Source: an uncultured Rhodospirillaceae bacterium
GTDB taxonomy: Bacteria > Pseudomonadota > Alphaproteobacteria > Reyranellales > Reyranellaceae
NCBI GenBank assembly: GCA_945952105.1
Contig: CAMFGZ010000005.1
Coordinates: 1-64,000 of the forward strand
Reading direction: 5' to 3'
DNA: 64,000 nucleotides
The stretch's first letter is position 1, and each line of letters begins with the position of its first letter. The notes below the pieces were generated by a model, which saw only the letters and a list, made by a program, of their open reading frames with translations, was not told the origin of the DNA and searched no databases. Positions 10,843 through 18,777 of the stretch are shown here, one piece after another. The position numbers were made by a program, and so were the translations under genes.

Positions 10843-11100
10843 ATGATCCGCAAGCTGCTGCCGCTTCTCGCGGTGCTCCTGGCGCCGTCGGCCGCCTTCG
10901 CCGACGACGCTTCCTACTGTGCCGAACTGTCCCGCATCTATCGCCGATATCTCAGCGGCCAAGGCAACGGCCAGCTCTTCCCCGACGTCGATGCCAGCGT
11001 GGCGATGAACGAATGCGCCAAGGGCAACTATGCCGCGGGCATTCCGCCTCTGGAGAAGAAGCTGCGCGACGCGCGCTTCACCCTGCCCAAGCGCAATTGA
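10843..11100 (+). CDS. Small secreted hypothetical protein
   Basis: This is an 85-residue protein with a signal peptide (RKLLPLLAVLLAPSAAFA). The mature part of about 65 residues contains two cysteines (SYC and NEC) that may form a disulfide. The pattern DASYCAELSRIYRRYL with a later MNECAKGNYAAGIPPLEKKL recurs in small periplasmic proteins of alphaproteobacteria, but I cannot name a function. It lies 53 bases after the TerC-family gene on the same strand and its stop is 15 bases from the convergent purC stop. Confidence 0.75.
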   Translation: MIRKLLPLLAVLLAPSAAFADDASYCAELSRIYRRYLSGQGNGQLFPDVDASVAMNECAKGNYAAGIPPLEKKLRDARFTLPKRN

Positions 11101-11115
11101 AGCCTCAGGCCGCCG

Positions 11116-12030
11116 TCACTCCACCGACAGGTCCGCGCCGGTCAGCCGGCGATAGGCTTCGAGATAGCGCTTGCTGGTCGCGTCGACGACTTCCGGCGGC
11201 AACTTGGGCGGCGGCGCCTCGCCGTTCCAGCGGCCGGCATGGCGTTCGACGTCGAGCCAGTCGCGCAGCGGCTGCTTGTCGAAGCTGGGCTGTGGCTGGC
11301 CCTCGGCATAGCCGTCGAGCGGCCAGAAGCGCGAGGAATCGGGCGTCATCACCTCGTCGATCAGCAGGATCTTGCCGTCGGCGGTGCGGCCGAACTCGAA
11401 CTTGGTGTCGGCGATGATGATGCCCTGCTTCAGCGCGACGTCGCGGCCGCGCGTGTAGACGAGCCGTGTCAGCCGCTCGAGCTCGGCGGTGACCTCGGCG
11501 CCGAGCTGCTTCTGCATCTGGGAGACGGTGATGTTCTCGTCGTGGCCGCTCTCGGCCTTGGTCGCCGGGCTGAAGATCGGCGGATCGAGTCGGCCGCTTT
11601 CCTTCAGGCCCTTGGGCAGCGTCTCGCCCGCCAGCGTCCCGGCCTTGGCATATTCGCGCCAGGCCGAGCCGGTGATGTAGCCGCGCACCACGCATTCGAT
11701 CGCGAAGACCGTGCCGCGCCGGCAGAGCATGGCGCGGCCGGCGATCTCGGCGCGGTGGCCTTTCAGCGCGGGCACCGCGGCGATGATCTCGTCGGCGTCG
11801 GCCGAGATCATGTGATGATCGACGAGGCCGCCCAGTTGGCGGAACCACCAGGCGCTCACCTGGGTCAGCACGGCGCCCTTCTGCGGGATGGGCTCGGCCA
11901 TTACCACGTCGTAGGCGCTCACCCGGTCGGTCGCGACCAGCAACAGCCGGTCTGCATCCACCGCATAGACATCGCGCACCTTGCCGCGGGCAATCCGTTC
12001 CAGCGGCAGGTCACTCACCGTCATCAACAT
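11116..12030 (-). CDS. purC: Phosphoribosylaminoimidazole-succinocarboxamide synthase
   Basis: SAICAR synthetase of purine biosynthesis joins aspartate to CAIR using ATP. The 304-residue length and the motifs [27 protein letters not shown] and [11 protein letters not shown] are those of the long PurC form seen in many proteobacteria and eukaryotes. Three ATG codons and a further ATG at 12024 are clustered after a GAGGGG ribosome binding site. The third (12030) has the best spacing and is used here; 12036 and 12024 are possible. The start abuts a palindromic repeat of about 105 bases, so its promoter probably lies within or beyond that repeat, or it is read through from the upstream gene. Confidence 0.93.
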   Translation of the reverse strand: MLMTVSDLPLERIARGKVRDVYAVDADRLLLVATDRVSAYDVVMAEPIPQKGAVLTQVSAWWFRQLGGLVDHHMISADADEIIAAVPALKGHRAEIAGRAMLCRRGTVFAIECVVRGYITGSAWREYAKAGTLAGETLPKGLKESGRLDPPIFSPATKAESGHDENITVSQMQKQLGAEVTAELERLTRLVYTRGRDVALKQGIIIADTKFEFGRTADGKILLIDEVMTPDSSRFWPLDGYAEGQPQPSFDKQPLRDWLDVERHAGRWNGEAPPPKLPPEVVDATSKRYLEAYRRLTGADLSVE

Positions 12031-12037
12031 CATCATA

Positions 12038-12142
12038 CCCCTCGTCCTGAGGAGGCCGCACCGCGGCCGTCTCGAAGGACCGGCCACAGTGCGGGTGCCC
12101 ACCCTTCGAGACGCGGCCTTCGGCCGCTCCTCTGGGTGAGGT
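12038..12142. repeat. Dispersed palindromic repeat, copy A
   Basis: This long imperfect palindrome begins CCTCGTCCTGAGGAGGCCGC and ends near CTCCTCTGGGTGAGGT. Inner arms CGTCTCGAAGG and CCTTCGAGACG are exact complements. It is the reverse complement of a related element at 50934-51045, with most positions conserved. It fills the gap between the decarboxylase-like gene and purC and can fold as one large hairpin. Such repeats are common between genes in alphaproteobacteria; a role in mRNA processing or termination is possible. Confidence 0.75.
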
Positions 12143-12148
12143 TCCTCG

Positions 12149-12541
12149 TTAACCTTCCTTACGCATTTCCTCGAACACTTCCTTGGCGGTGAGCAGGGCC
12201 TCGCGCACCGACGGCAGGCCGATATAGCCGCAAAGGTGCATCAGCGCCTCGGACAATTCGTCCTCCGTCCAGCCCTGGCGACGGGCCATGCGGAGGTGGA
12301 TCGCGAGCTCGGGCCAGCGCGCCTGGGCGGTGTCGGAGATGACGCAGATCAGGGTCTTGGTCTTGAGGTCGAGGCCGGGGCGCGACCACAGCATGCCGAA
12401 AACCGCCTCGCGGGCGTAATCGCCGAATTTCTTCATCATCGGGTCGTCGTAGACCGACTTGTTCATGTCGGCGGCGAACTTCTCACCCATCAGGCTGGCG
12501 CGCATCGCGCTGCCCTTCTTGTAGTTTTCGCTTTCGGCCAT
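12149..12541 (-). CDS. Carboxymuconolactone decarboxylase family protein
   Basis: The 130-residue product resembles 4-carboxymuconolactone decarboxylase (PcaC), including the segment [30 protein letters not shown] and [19 protein letters not shown]. It lacks the CxxC of the AhpD peroxidase branch, having VISD in that area. A very strong ribosome binding site (AAAGGAGGAAACG) precedes the ATG at 12541. No other beta-ketoadipate genes are nearby, so the true substrate is uncertain. It is divergent from kup with an 89-base gap. Confidence 0.87.
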   Translation of the reverse strand: MAESENYKKGSAMRASLMGEKFAADMNKSVYDDPMMKKFGDYAREAVFGMLWSRPGLDLKTKTLICVISDTAQARWPELAIHLRMARRQGWTEDELSEALMHLCGYIGLPSVREALLTAKEVFEEMRKEG

Positions 12542-12630
12542 CGTTTCCTCCTTTGTGACAATTTCTGGACTGCAGCGTCCCGGAAATCGCGGGTAGGATC
12601 AATCGTCCGAAGGGGAGACAAGACGAGACG

Positions 12631-14529
12631 ATGGCCGCCAGCGGCACTGTAGCAGAACCCGCCGGCCGGCGGCGCCGGGCGGCGCTGACCCTGGCCGCCC
12701 TCGGTGTCGTGTTCGGCGACATCGGCACCAGCCCGCTCTACACGGTCAAGGAGTGCTTCAGCGAGTACACCGGCATCCAGCCCACCCATGACAACGTGCT
12801 GGGCATGCTGTCGCTCATCACCTGGGCGCTGATCGTCGTCGTGACGCTGAAGTACGTGGTCGTGGTGATGCGTGCCGACAACAAGGGCGAGGGCGGCGTG
12901 CTGGCGCTGATGGCGCTGGTGTCCAGCCAGAACAACATAAAGTCGCTTTGGCGTCGCCGCTTCTACCTCATGCTGGGCATTGCCGGCGCGGCGCTGTTTT
13001 ACGGCGACTGCCTGCTGACACCCGCGATCTCGGTGCTGAGCGCCGTCGAGGGCCTGACGGTCGCCACGCCGGCCTTCGAGCCGATGGTCATCCCGATCGC
13101 GGTCGGCGTCATCTTCGCGCTGTTCTCGGTGCAGCATTTCGGCACCAGCGGCATCGGCAAGTGGTTCGGCCCGGTCACGCTGATCTGGTTCATCGTGCTG
13201 GCGGTGCTGGGCGCGCACCAGATCGTGCAGCGGCCCGAAGTGTTGATGGCGCTGTCGCCGCACCATGCAATCGGCTTCGCGATGCGCGAGAAGATCGTGG
13301 CCTTCGTCGCACTGGGCGCGATCACGCTCGCCATCACCGGCGCCGAGGCGCTGTATGCCGACATGGGCCATTTCGGCGCCAACCCCATCCGGATGGCATG
13401 GCTCGGTCTCGTGCTACCGGCGCTCCTGCTCAACTACTACGGCCAGGGCGCGCTGATCCTGAGCGACCCGACCGCGCTGGCCAACCCGTTCTTCAATCTC
13501 GCCCCGGACTGGGCGCTCTATCCGCTGGTCGCCCTCGCGACGGCCGCCACCGTCATTGCCTCGCAGGCGACGATCTCCGGCGCCTTCTCGATGGCCAAGC
13601 AGGCGGCCCTGCTCGGCCTCAGCCCCAGGGTCCACATCCAGCACACCTCGGCCAGCGAGTTCGGGCAGGTCTACCTGCCGGTGGTCAACTGGCTGCAGCT
13701 GCTGGGTGTCGTCATCCTGGTCATGGCGTTCAAGTCGTCGACCAATCTCGCCTCGGCCTATGGCATCGCCGTCACCGGCACGATGCTGATCACCAGCACG
13801 CTGGTGTTCGTGATCGCGGTCCGCAAGTGGAACTGGGGCTGGCCGCTCGCCACCCTCGTGTTCGGCGCCTTCATGTCGCTCGACCTCGCGCTGCTCTCCT
13901 CCAACATGCTGAAGTTCCTCGACGGCGGCTGGGTGCCGCTGGCGATCGCCGCCGTGATCTTCCTCTGCATGTGGACATGGCTGACCGGCCGCGCCGCCGT
14001 CGCCAAACGCGAGCAGGACGAAGCGCTGCCGCTCGAAGCGTTGCTGGAAAGCATCAACCCGGCCCGCGTGCACCGCCCGCAGGGCACCGCGGTCTACCTG
14101 ACCGCCTTTTCCGGCAATGCGCCGCGCTGCCTGATGCACAATCTCAAGCACAACGAGGTCCTGCACGAGCATGTCGTGCTGCTGAGCATTGAGGTCCCGG
14201 ACATCCCCTTCGTGTCGCCGGAAGGCCGCAGCCAGGTCACCCATCTCGGCAAGGGCGTGCATCGTGTCGTGCTGCATTACGGGTTCATGGAACAACCCGA
14301 CGTGCCGAGAGACCTCGCCCTGCTGGAAGACAAGGGCATTCCCTTCGACCCGATGCGCACATCCTACTTCGTCGGCCGCAACAGCTTCGTGAGCGCCAGC
14401 AAGCCGCTTCTGCCGCGCTGGCAGCAGAAGCTCTTTCTCACTTTATCGCGCTTCGCCGCCAGTGCGGGCGACTTCTTCGGCCTGCCCGCCAATCGTGTGG
14501 TCGAGCTGGGCAGCCGCATAGAAATCTGA
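12631..14529 (+). CDS. kup: Kup-type low-affinity potassium uptake transporter
   Basis: The 632-residue protein has the Kup/HAK/KUP signature GVVFGDIGTSPLYT about residues 29-42. About twelve membrane segments follow, then a C-terminal cytoplasmic domain from about residue 450. The family imports K+ with protons in the inner membrane. The start ATG at 12631 is preceded by GGGGAGA. Together with the high-affinity Kdp system further along, the window holds two distinct potassium uptake routes. It converges on the next gene with one base between the stops. Confidence 0.95.
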   Translation: MAASGTVAEPAGRRRRAALTLAALGVVFGDIGTSPLYTVKECFSEYTGIQPTHDNVLGMLSLITWALIVVVTLKYVVVVMRADNKGEGGVLALMALVSSQNNIKSLWRRRFYLMLGIAGAALFYGDCLLTPAISVLSAVEGLTVATPAFEPMVIPIAVGVIFALFSVQHFGTSGIGKWFGPVTLIWFIVLAVLGAHQIVQRPEVLMALSPHHAIGFAMREKIVAFVALGAITLAITGAEALYADMGHFGANPIRMAWLGLVLPALLLNYYGQGALILSDPTALANPFFNLAPDWALYPLVALATAATVIASQATISGAFSMAKQAALLGLSPRVHIQHTSASEFGQVYLPVVNWLQLLGVVILVMAFKSSTNLASAYGIAVTGTMLITSTLVFVIAVRKWNWGWPLATLVFGAFMSLDLALLSSNMLKFLDGGWVPLAIAAVIFLCMWTWLTGRAAVAKREQDEALPLEALLESINPARVHRPQGTAVYLTAFSGNAPRCLMHNLKHNEVLHEHVVLLSIEVPDIPFVSPEGRSQVTHLGKGVHRVVLHYGFMEQPDVPRDLALLEDKGIPFDPMRTSYFVGRNSFVSASKPLLPRWQQKLFLTLSRFAASAGDFFGLPANRVVELGSRIEI

Positions 14530-14530
14530 T

Positions 14531-14788
14531 TCAGGCGTCGAAGGCGGACAGCGAGATCGCGTCCTGGGCCGGCGGCTGCAGTCCGCGCGACAGGAGATCG
14601 CCGAGACGGGCGAAGATGCGGCCGGCCTCGGTGCAACCGACATCCTGCGCCACGGCCTCGGCGGCGATGTTGAGCAGGGCGTTGCCGGCCAGGTCGCGAC
14701 ACTCATCGGGCAGGCCGTCGACGGCATCGGAGATCACCCGCATGGCGTGCTGCAGGTCGGAGAGACGGTCGGGCATCGGTGCGGTCAT
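14531..14788 (-). CDS. Hypothetical protein of the haem-uptake neighbourhood
   Basis: This 85-residue, probably helical protein has no signal peptide or membrane segment, and two cysteines (DEC and VGC). I recognise no family. GAAGG lies at a proper distance upstream of the ATG. It starts 11 bases after the stop of the 164-residue gene at 14800-15294, so the two are an operon reading away from hemP. The pairing suggests a role linked to haem or iron, but that rests on position alone. Confidence 0.65.
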   Translation of the reverse strand: MTAPMPDRLSDLQHAMRVISDAVDGLPDECRDLAGNALLNIAAEAVAQDVGCTEAGRIFARLGDLLSRGLQPPAQDAISLSAFDA

Positions 14789-14799
14789 CGGATCGGCCT

Positions 14800-15294
14800 T
14801 CAGTTGAGACGGCCGGCGGCGGCGCCGGCCGCCGGAGCGAGCCTGAGGCCCGCGCCCGCCAATGCGACCGCGAAGGCCTTGAGACGGACGGCGGCCACGC
14901 GCGAGGCGGTCGGGGCCATCATGATGTCGAGCGACGCGAGCAGCGGCCGGTCGTGATCGGCCTGCGCGAGCCCGCACAGGGCGACCAGCACGGCCTCGTC
15001 GCGGCTCACGCTGGAGCAGGTCGGCACGTGGATCTCCATGGAGCGCCGCGCGCCGAACAGGAACGCATCCATGGCGATGGCGAAATCCGGCAGCGCCTCG
15101 AGCAGGCCCGCGACCTTGAAGCCGCGATGGAGGATCGATCCTTCGCAGGGCAACGCGCGGTCCTGCTGCCACTGGCGAAGCGCCCAGAGCACGAAGCGTT
15201 CGCTGACCGGCATCGCACAGGCGCAGTCTGCCCGCCCACAACCGGACGGGAAGCTTCGGCGAGCGCTAAGCCCTTGTTGCTGCGTGATTTCCAT
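14800..15294 (-). CDS. Hypothetical Cys-containing protein divergent from hemP
   Basis: The 164-residue product has a short N-terminal cysteine cluster (CGRADCAC, Cys19, Cys24 and Cys26) and further cysteines at PCEG, PTCS and LCGL. The rest looks like a soluble helical domain (VLWALRQWQQD, GLLEALPDFAIAMDAFLFG) with an Ala-rich C-terminus. I do not know the family. The start at 15294 was chosen because AGGTGAGG lies just upstream and coding character fades beyond it. It shares the 90-base divergent promoter region with hemP, which holds a Fur-like box, so iron-dependent expression is likely. Confidence 0.7.
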   Translation of the reverse strand: MEITQQQGLSARRSFPSGCGRADCACAMPVSERFVLWALRQWQQDRALPCEGSILHRGFKVAGLLEALPDFAIAMDAFLFGARRSMEIHVPTCSSVSRDEAVLVALCGLAQADHDRPLLASLDIMMAPTASRVAAVRLKAFAVALAGAGLRLAPAAGAAAGRLN

Positions 15295-15338
15295 CGCCTC
15301 ACCTGAGTTTGAAGGAACTTGACCGGACACAGAGTTTA

Positions 15339-15360
15339 TGCAATTGAGACTCGTTCGCAA
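15339..15360. promoter_or_regulatory. Fur-like box between hemP and the divergent operon
   Basis: TGCAATTGAGACTCGTTCGCAA is split here as TGCAATTGAGA and CTCGTTCGCAA. The two halves are near inverted repeats, and its core resembles alphaproteobacterial Fur sites of the AATGAGAATCATTCTC type. It lies 25 bases upstream of the hemP start codon and 45 from the divergent start. Iron-dependent repression of both directions is the likely role. Binding is not proven, and Irr or another iron regulator could be used instead. Confidence 0.5.
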
Positions 15361-15384
15361 CTCAAAAGGGGGCGTGAAGGAGTT

Positions 15385-15570
15385 ATGGACGACAGGAGCG
15401 GTCCGGTACGGATCGACGAATTGCAGCGCGACAGGCCAGCAGCACTCACCCTGCCGGCCGTCGAGAGTGTCGCGATCCTGCAGGGACGCCGCGAGGTCAT
15501 CATCCGTCACGGCGCCGAATTGTATCGTCTGCGCCTCACCGCCTCGAACAAGCTCATCCTGACCAAATGA
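15385..15570 (+). CDS. hemP: Hemin uptake protein HemP
   Basis: The 61-residue product ends with the HemP hallmark: an ILQGRREVIIRHGAELYRLR segment followed by TASNKLILTK. HemP proteins of 50-70 residues sit at the head of haem-uptake operons, and in several alpha- and betaproteobacteria they are needed for full expression of the haem receptor. The ATG at 15385 follows GAAGGAG at ideal distance. The next gene, hmuR, starts 110 bases downstream after two hairpins. Confidence 0.9.
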   Translation: MDDRSGPVRIDELQRDRPAALTLPAVESVAILQGRREVIIRHGAELYRLRLTASNKLILTK

Positions 15571-15579
15571 TCGAAGACC

Positions 15580-15601
15580 CCGAGGGGCCATCCCTCCTCG
15601 G
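15580..15601 (+). terminator. Hairpin after hemP
   Basis: CCGAGG (15580-15585) pairs with CCTCGG (15596-15601), with two further inner pairs including one G-U. It lies 9 bases after the hemP stop. No T-run follows, so it is at best a weak or attenuating terminator, or an mRNA processing structure between hemP and hmuR. Confidence 0.35.
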
Positions 15602-15642
15602 CTAAACTGCCCAGCCAGCCGGTTCCCAAGCGGGACCCTCGC

Positions 15643-15678
15643 GAGCCAGGCGTCCTTTTTTTCTTGGGGACCTGGCTC
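15643..15678 (+). promoter_or_regulatory. Leader hairpin abutting the hmuR start codon
   Basis: GAGCCAGG (15643-15650) pairs perfectly with CCTGGCTC (15671-15678). After a two-base bulge, TCC can pair with GGA, leaving a loop of seven T residues followed by CTTGG. The only purine-rich stretch able to serve as ribosome binding site, GGGGA at 15666-15670, lies in the 3' side of this structure, and the ATG follows two bases after the stem. Control of hmuR translation by opening of the hairpin is plausible but untested. Confidence 0.5.
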
Positions 15679-15680
15679 AA

Positions 15681-17927
15681 ATGAAAACGCGCGCTCTGCT
15701 CTATGCGCTGATGGCGACGACCGCCGTCGGGGCAGTTCCAACCACGCCCGCATGGGCACAGACGCCGGCCGCACCGCCGGCCGCCGATCCGACCCAGCCT
15801 GCGCCGGCGACGCAGGGTGTTCCCACCCAGCTCGACGCCGTGACGACCGCCGCGATGCGCAGCCGGCGTCCGCTCGACGACGTGCCCGCGACCGTGTCCG
15901 TGATCACCACCGAGAACATCGATCGCGAGAACATGCAGGATGTCCGGGACCTCGTGCGCAACGAGCCCGGCGTCACCGTGGGCAACAATCCCGGCCGCGC
16001 CGGCTTCCAGAATTTCGTGATCCGCGGAATCGGCGGCAACCGCGTGCTGCTCATGGTCGACGGCATGCGCACGCCCGATTTCCCCGACAGCAACCAGGGC
16101 GCCGGCACCTATTCGCGCGAGCAGCCCGACCTCGAGGACATCAAGCGGGTCGAGATCATCCGCGGTCCCGCCTCCGCGCTCTACGGGTCGGACGCGATCG
16201 GCGGCGTCGTGGCCTACACGACCAAGGATCCCGGCGACTACATGCGCGAAGGCAAGGACGTGTATGCCAGCGCCAAGGCCGCCTATAGCGGCGCCAACCT
16301 GCAATTCTCCGAATCGTTCACCGGCGCGGTCCGCTCGGGCAACGTCGAGTTCATGGGTATCTACACGCGGCGCGACGGCCAGGAGTTCCAGCCGGCGCAG
16401 ACGACGGTCAGCCCGAACCCCACGACCTGGTACAACAACAACTTCTTCGCAAAGCTGGTGATCAAGCCGACCGAGGTCGACACGATCCGCCTCACCGGCT
16501 CCTACAATCAGAGCGGACAGAGCACCAATGTCCTGTCCGCCGTCGGCATCTTCCCCAGCCTGTTCGCGCGGATCTACGACGAATGGGGCCAGGACTACAC
16601 CAACACCTACCGCATCAGCGCCCAGTGGGAGCACAACGCGCCGATCGGCTTCGTCGACCGGCTGAGCTTCCTCGCCTACTTCAATTCCGTCTATACGCAG
16701 GCCGACACCTATACGCTGCGCAGTGGAACCGCGGGCCTCGTGCCGACCAACGCCCGCACCTCGCAGTTCTACTACACGCAGAACGTCGCCGGCGCCGAAC
16801 TGCAGATGCACACCGATCGCGAGATCGGCGGTCTCGACAACTTCTTCACGTACGGTCTGAGCTTCTCCTGGACGACGACGACCCGGCCGCGCAACCGCAC
16901 GCAGATCACGCTGGCGACCGGCGCCACGACGAACTCCGTCGGCGGCGAGACCTATCCCAACAAGAACTTCCCCGACACCGACACGGTGCAGGCGGGCATC
17001 TACGTCCAGGACGAGATCAGCGCGCTCGGCGGTCGCCTGAAGATCACGCCGGCGGTCCGCCTCGACTACTACAGCATGACGCCCAATCCCGATAAGTACT
17101 TCTGGAATTCCACGGGTGCCACGCTCAACGCCGTGCCCTCGGCGACCACCTACGTCTCGGCCTCGCCCAAGCTCGGCCTGCTGTATCACTTCAACGACAC
17201 CTATTCCGGCTACTTCCAGTACGCGACGGGCTTCCGCGCGCCGCCGTACGACAATGCCAACTTCGGCTTCACCAACGCCGCGTCGTTCTACCAGATCCTG
17301 CCCAACGCCAACCTCAAGCCCGAAACGGCGAACTCCTTCGAGGTCGGCTTCCGCGGCAAGTACGAGAACGGCTCAAGCTGGCAGCTGACCGGCTTCTACA
17401 ACCTCTACAACAACTTCCTCGAAACCACCGTCGTCGGCATGGTGGGCCCGGTCACGCAGTACCAGTACGTCAACCTCACCAACGTGACGATCTGGGGCAT
17501 CGAGGCACGCGGCGAATACCGCTTCGCGCCGGAATGGGCGGTCGCAGGCTGGACCGCCTTCGCGCAGGGCACCGACACGAGAACGGGCCTCCCGGTCGAT
17601 TCGGTATCGCCGTGGACCACGCAGGCGCGCATTCGCTACGGCTTCGACAAGGGGCTCACGGCGCAACTCATCGGCACGGCGGCTGCCGCCCATACCCAGG
17701 TGAGCAACCCGACCTACTTCCAGGCGCCGGCCTACTTCAATCTCGACGCCACGGTCGGCTACGTCTTCAACGACCACTTCAAGATCAATGCCGGCGCGTT
17801 CAACATCACCAACGCCAAATACTGGAACGCTCCGGACACGATCGGTCTGTCGCCGAGCAATCCGCAGCTCGATCTCTATGCCCAGCCCGGCCGGTATTTC
17901 GGCGTCAACCTGCTGGCGAAGTGGTAG
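15681..17927 (+). CDS. hmuR: TonB-dependent haem/haemoglobin receptor
   Basis: This 748-residue outer-membrane receptor has a signal peptide ending at AWAQ. A TonB-box-like TQLDAVTTAA follows at about residues 50-59. The plug domain comes next (DVPATVSVITTENIDREN, IRGIGGNRVLLMVDGMR), then a 22-strand barrel. The haem-receptor FRAP box appears as FRAPPYDN, with NANLKPETANSFEVG shortly after it; both motifs mark HmuR/ShuA/BhuR-type receptors. It ends in Trp (LLAKW). It imports haem from free haem or haemoproteins using TonB energy. It is the first large gene of the hmuR-tonB-hmuSTUV unit. A structured leader precedes the start and no free ribosome binding site is seen. Confidence 0.95.
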   Translation: MKTRALLYALMATTAVGAVPTTPAWAQTPAAPPAADPTQPAPATQGVPTQLDAVTTAAMRSRRPLDDVPATVSVITTENIDRENMQDVRDLVRNEPGVTVGNNPGRAGFQNFVIRGIGGNRVLLMVDGMRTPDFPDSNQGAGTYSREQPDLEDIKRVEIIRGPASALYGSDAIGGVVAYTTKDPGDYMREGKDVYASAKAAYSGANLQFSESFTGAVRSGNVEFMGIYTRRDGQEFQPAQTTVSPNPTTWYNNNFFAKLVIKPTEVDTIRLTGSYNQSGQSTNVLSAVGIFPSLFARIYDEWGQDYTNTYRISAQWEHNAPIGFVDRLSFLAYFNSVYTQADTYTLRSGTAGLVPTNARTSQFYYTQNVAGAELQMHTDREIGGLDNFFTYGLSFSWTTTTRPRNRTQITLATGATTNSVGGETYPNKNFPDTDTVQAGIYVQDEISALGGRLKITPAVRLDYYSMTPNPDKYFWNSTGATLNAVPSATTYVSASPKLGLLYHFNDTYSGYFQYATGFRAPPYDNANFGFTNAASFYQILPNANLKPETANSFEVGFRGKYENGSSWQLTGFYNLYNNFLETTVVGMVGPVTQYQYVNLTNVTIWGIEARGEYRFAPEWAVAGWTAFAQGTDTRTGLPVDSVSPWTTQARIRYGFDKGLTAQLIGTAAAAHTQVSNPTYFQAPAYFNLDATVGYVFNDHFKINAGAFNITNAKYWNAPDTIGLSPSNPQLDLYAQPGRYFGVNLLAKW

Positions 17928-18766
17928 TCCCGGCAGCCCTCTCTGCCGAGCGACTGCCGGCGCCACCGGCACGCGGTCCGCGCGTGCCGGTGGCGTTGTC
18001 GCTTGCCCTGCACGGGCTGGCCATCGTCCCTCTTCTTCTCGCCGGCATGTCCGGCAGCAGCGCCAACGACGAGCCGGCGCTCATGGTCGAGCTTTCCCTG
18101 GCGGCACCCACCGCCGGTCCCGCGGCCGAAGCCGACCAGCCAGTAACCACTCCCGAACCGCAGCAGCAACCCGAGCCACCGACGCCTCCGCTCGAACAGA
18201 CCGAGGTGACACCGCCTCCCGAGCCGGAGCCCGAGCCGCCGCCTCCCCGGGACGTCGCGGCCGTGGAGCCCGAGATCAAGGTCGAGTTGCCACCGCCCGA
18301 CGAACCTCCGCCGCCCACGGCGGCGGAGATGAAGCCGGTCGAGCCCGCCAAGCCGAAGCCGCCGCAACCCAAGCCGGCGGCTGCGCCGCGTCCAACGGCA
18401 CAGGCCGCGGTCACGAAGGCGCCTGCGCCCGATGCCGGCAACGCCAGCATCACGCAGCAACAGGCCTCCGCCTCCTCGTCGCTCATCGTGTTCGAGGGCA
18501 AGCCGCGCTATCGCGTGCCGCCGACACCCGCCGTCTATCCGGCCCGCGCCATCGAACTCGGCCAGCAGGGCGAAGTCCTGGTGCGCGTGCGGCTTCACCC
18601 GGATGGGGCGGCCGCCGAGATCGTCGTCTGGCGCAGCAGCAATTTCCCCCTGCTCGACCGCTCGGCGCTGGCCGCGGTACGCGGTTGGCAATTCCTCCCG
18701 GCCATGCGCGACGGCCGTCCGGTCGCCGCCTGGGTCGAGATTCCGGTTCGTTTCCATCTTCGTTGA
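17921..18766 (+). CDS. tonB: TonB-family energy transducer of the haem locus
   Basis: The product is about 281 residues. A short cytoplasmic N-terminus is followed by one membrane segment (LSLALHGLAIVPLLLAG), a long Pro/Glu/Lys-rich periplasmic spacer, and a C-terminal TonB domain with YPARAIELGQQGEVLVRVRL and LLDRSALAAVRGWQFLPA. The frame overlaps the end of hmuR. A GTG at 17921 is taken as start; GTG codons at 17984 or 17990 are alternatives, and none has a clear ribosome binding site. No exbB or exbD lies in the window, so it must use proton-motive partners encoded elsewhere. It is probably dedicated to HmuR. Confidence 0.85.
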   Translation: MVVPAALSAERLPAPPARGPRVPVALSLALHGLAIVPLLLAGMSGSSANDEPALMVELSLAAPTAGPAAEADQPVTTPEPQQQPEPPTPPLEQTEVTPPPEPEPEPPPPRDVAAVEPEIKVELPPPDEPPPPTAAEMKPVEPAKPKPPQPKPAAAPRPTAQAAVTKAPAPDAGNASITQQQASASSSLIVFEGKPRYRVPPTPAVYPARAIELGQQGEVLVRVRLHPDGAAAEIVVWRSSNFPLLDRSALAAVRGWQFLPAMRDGRPVAAWVEIPVRFHLR

Positions 18767-18777
18767 AAGGACAGCCC

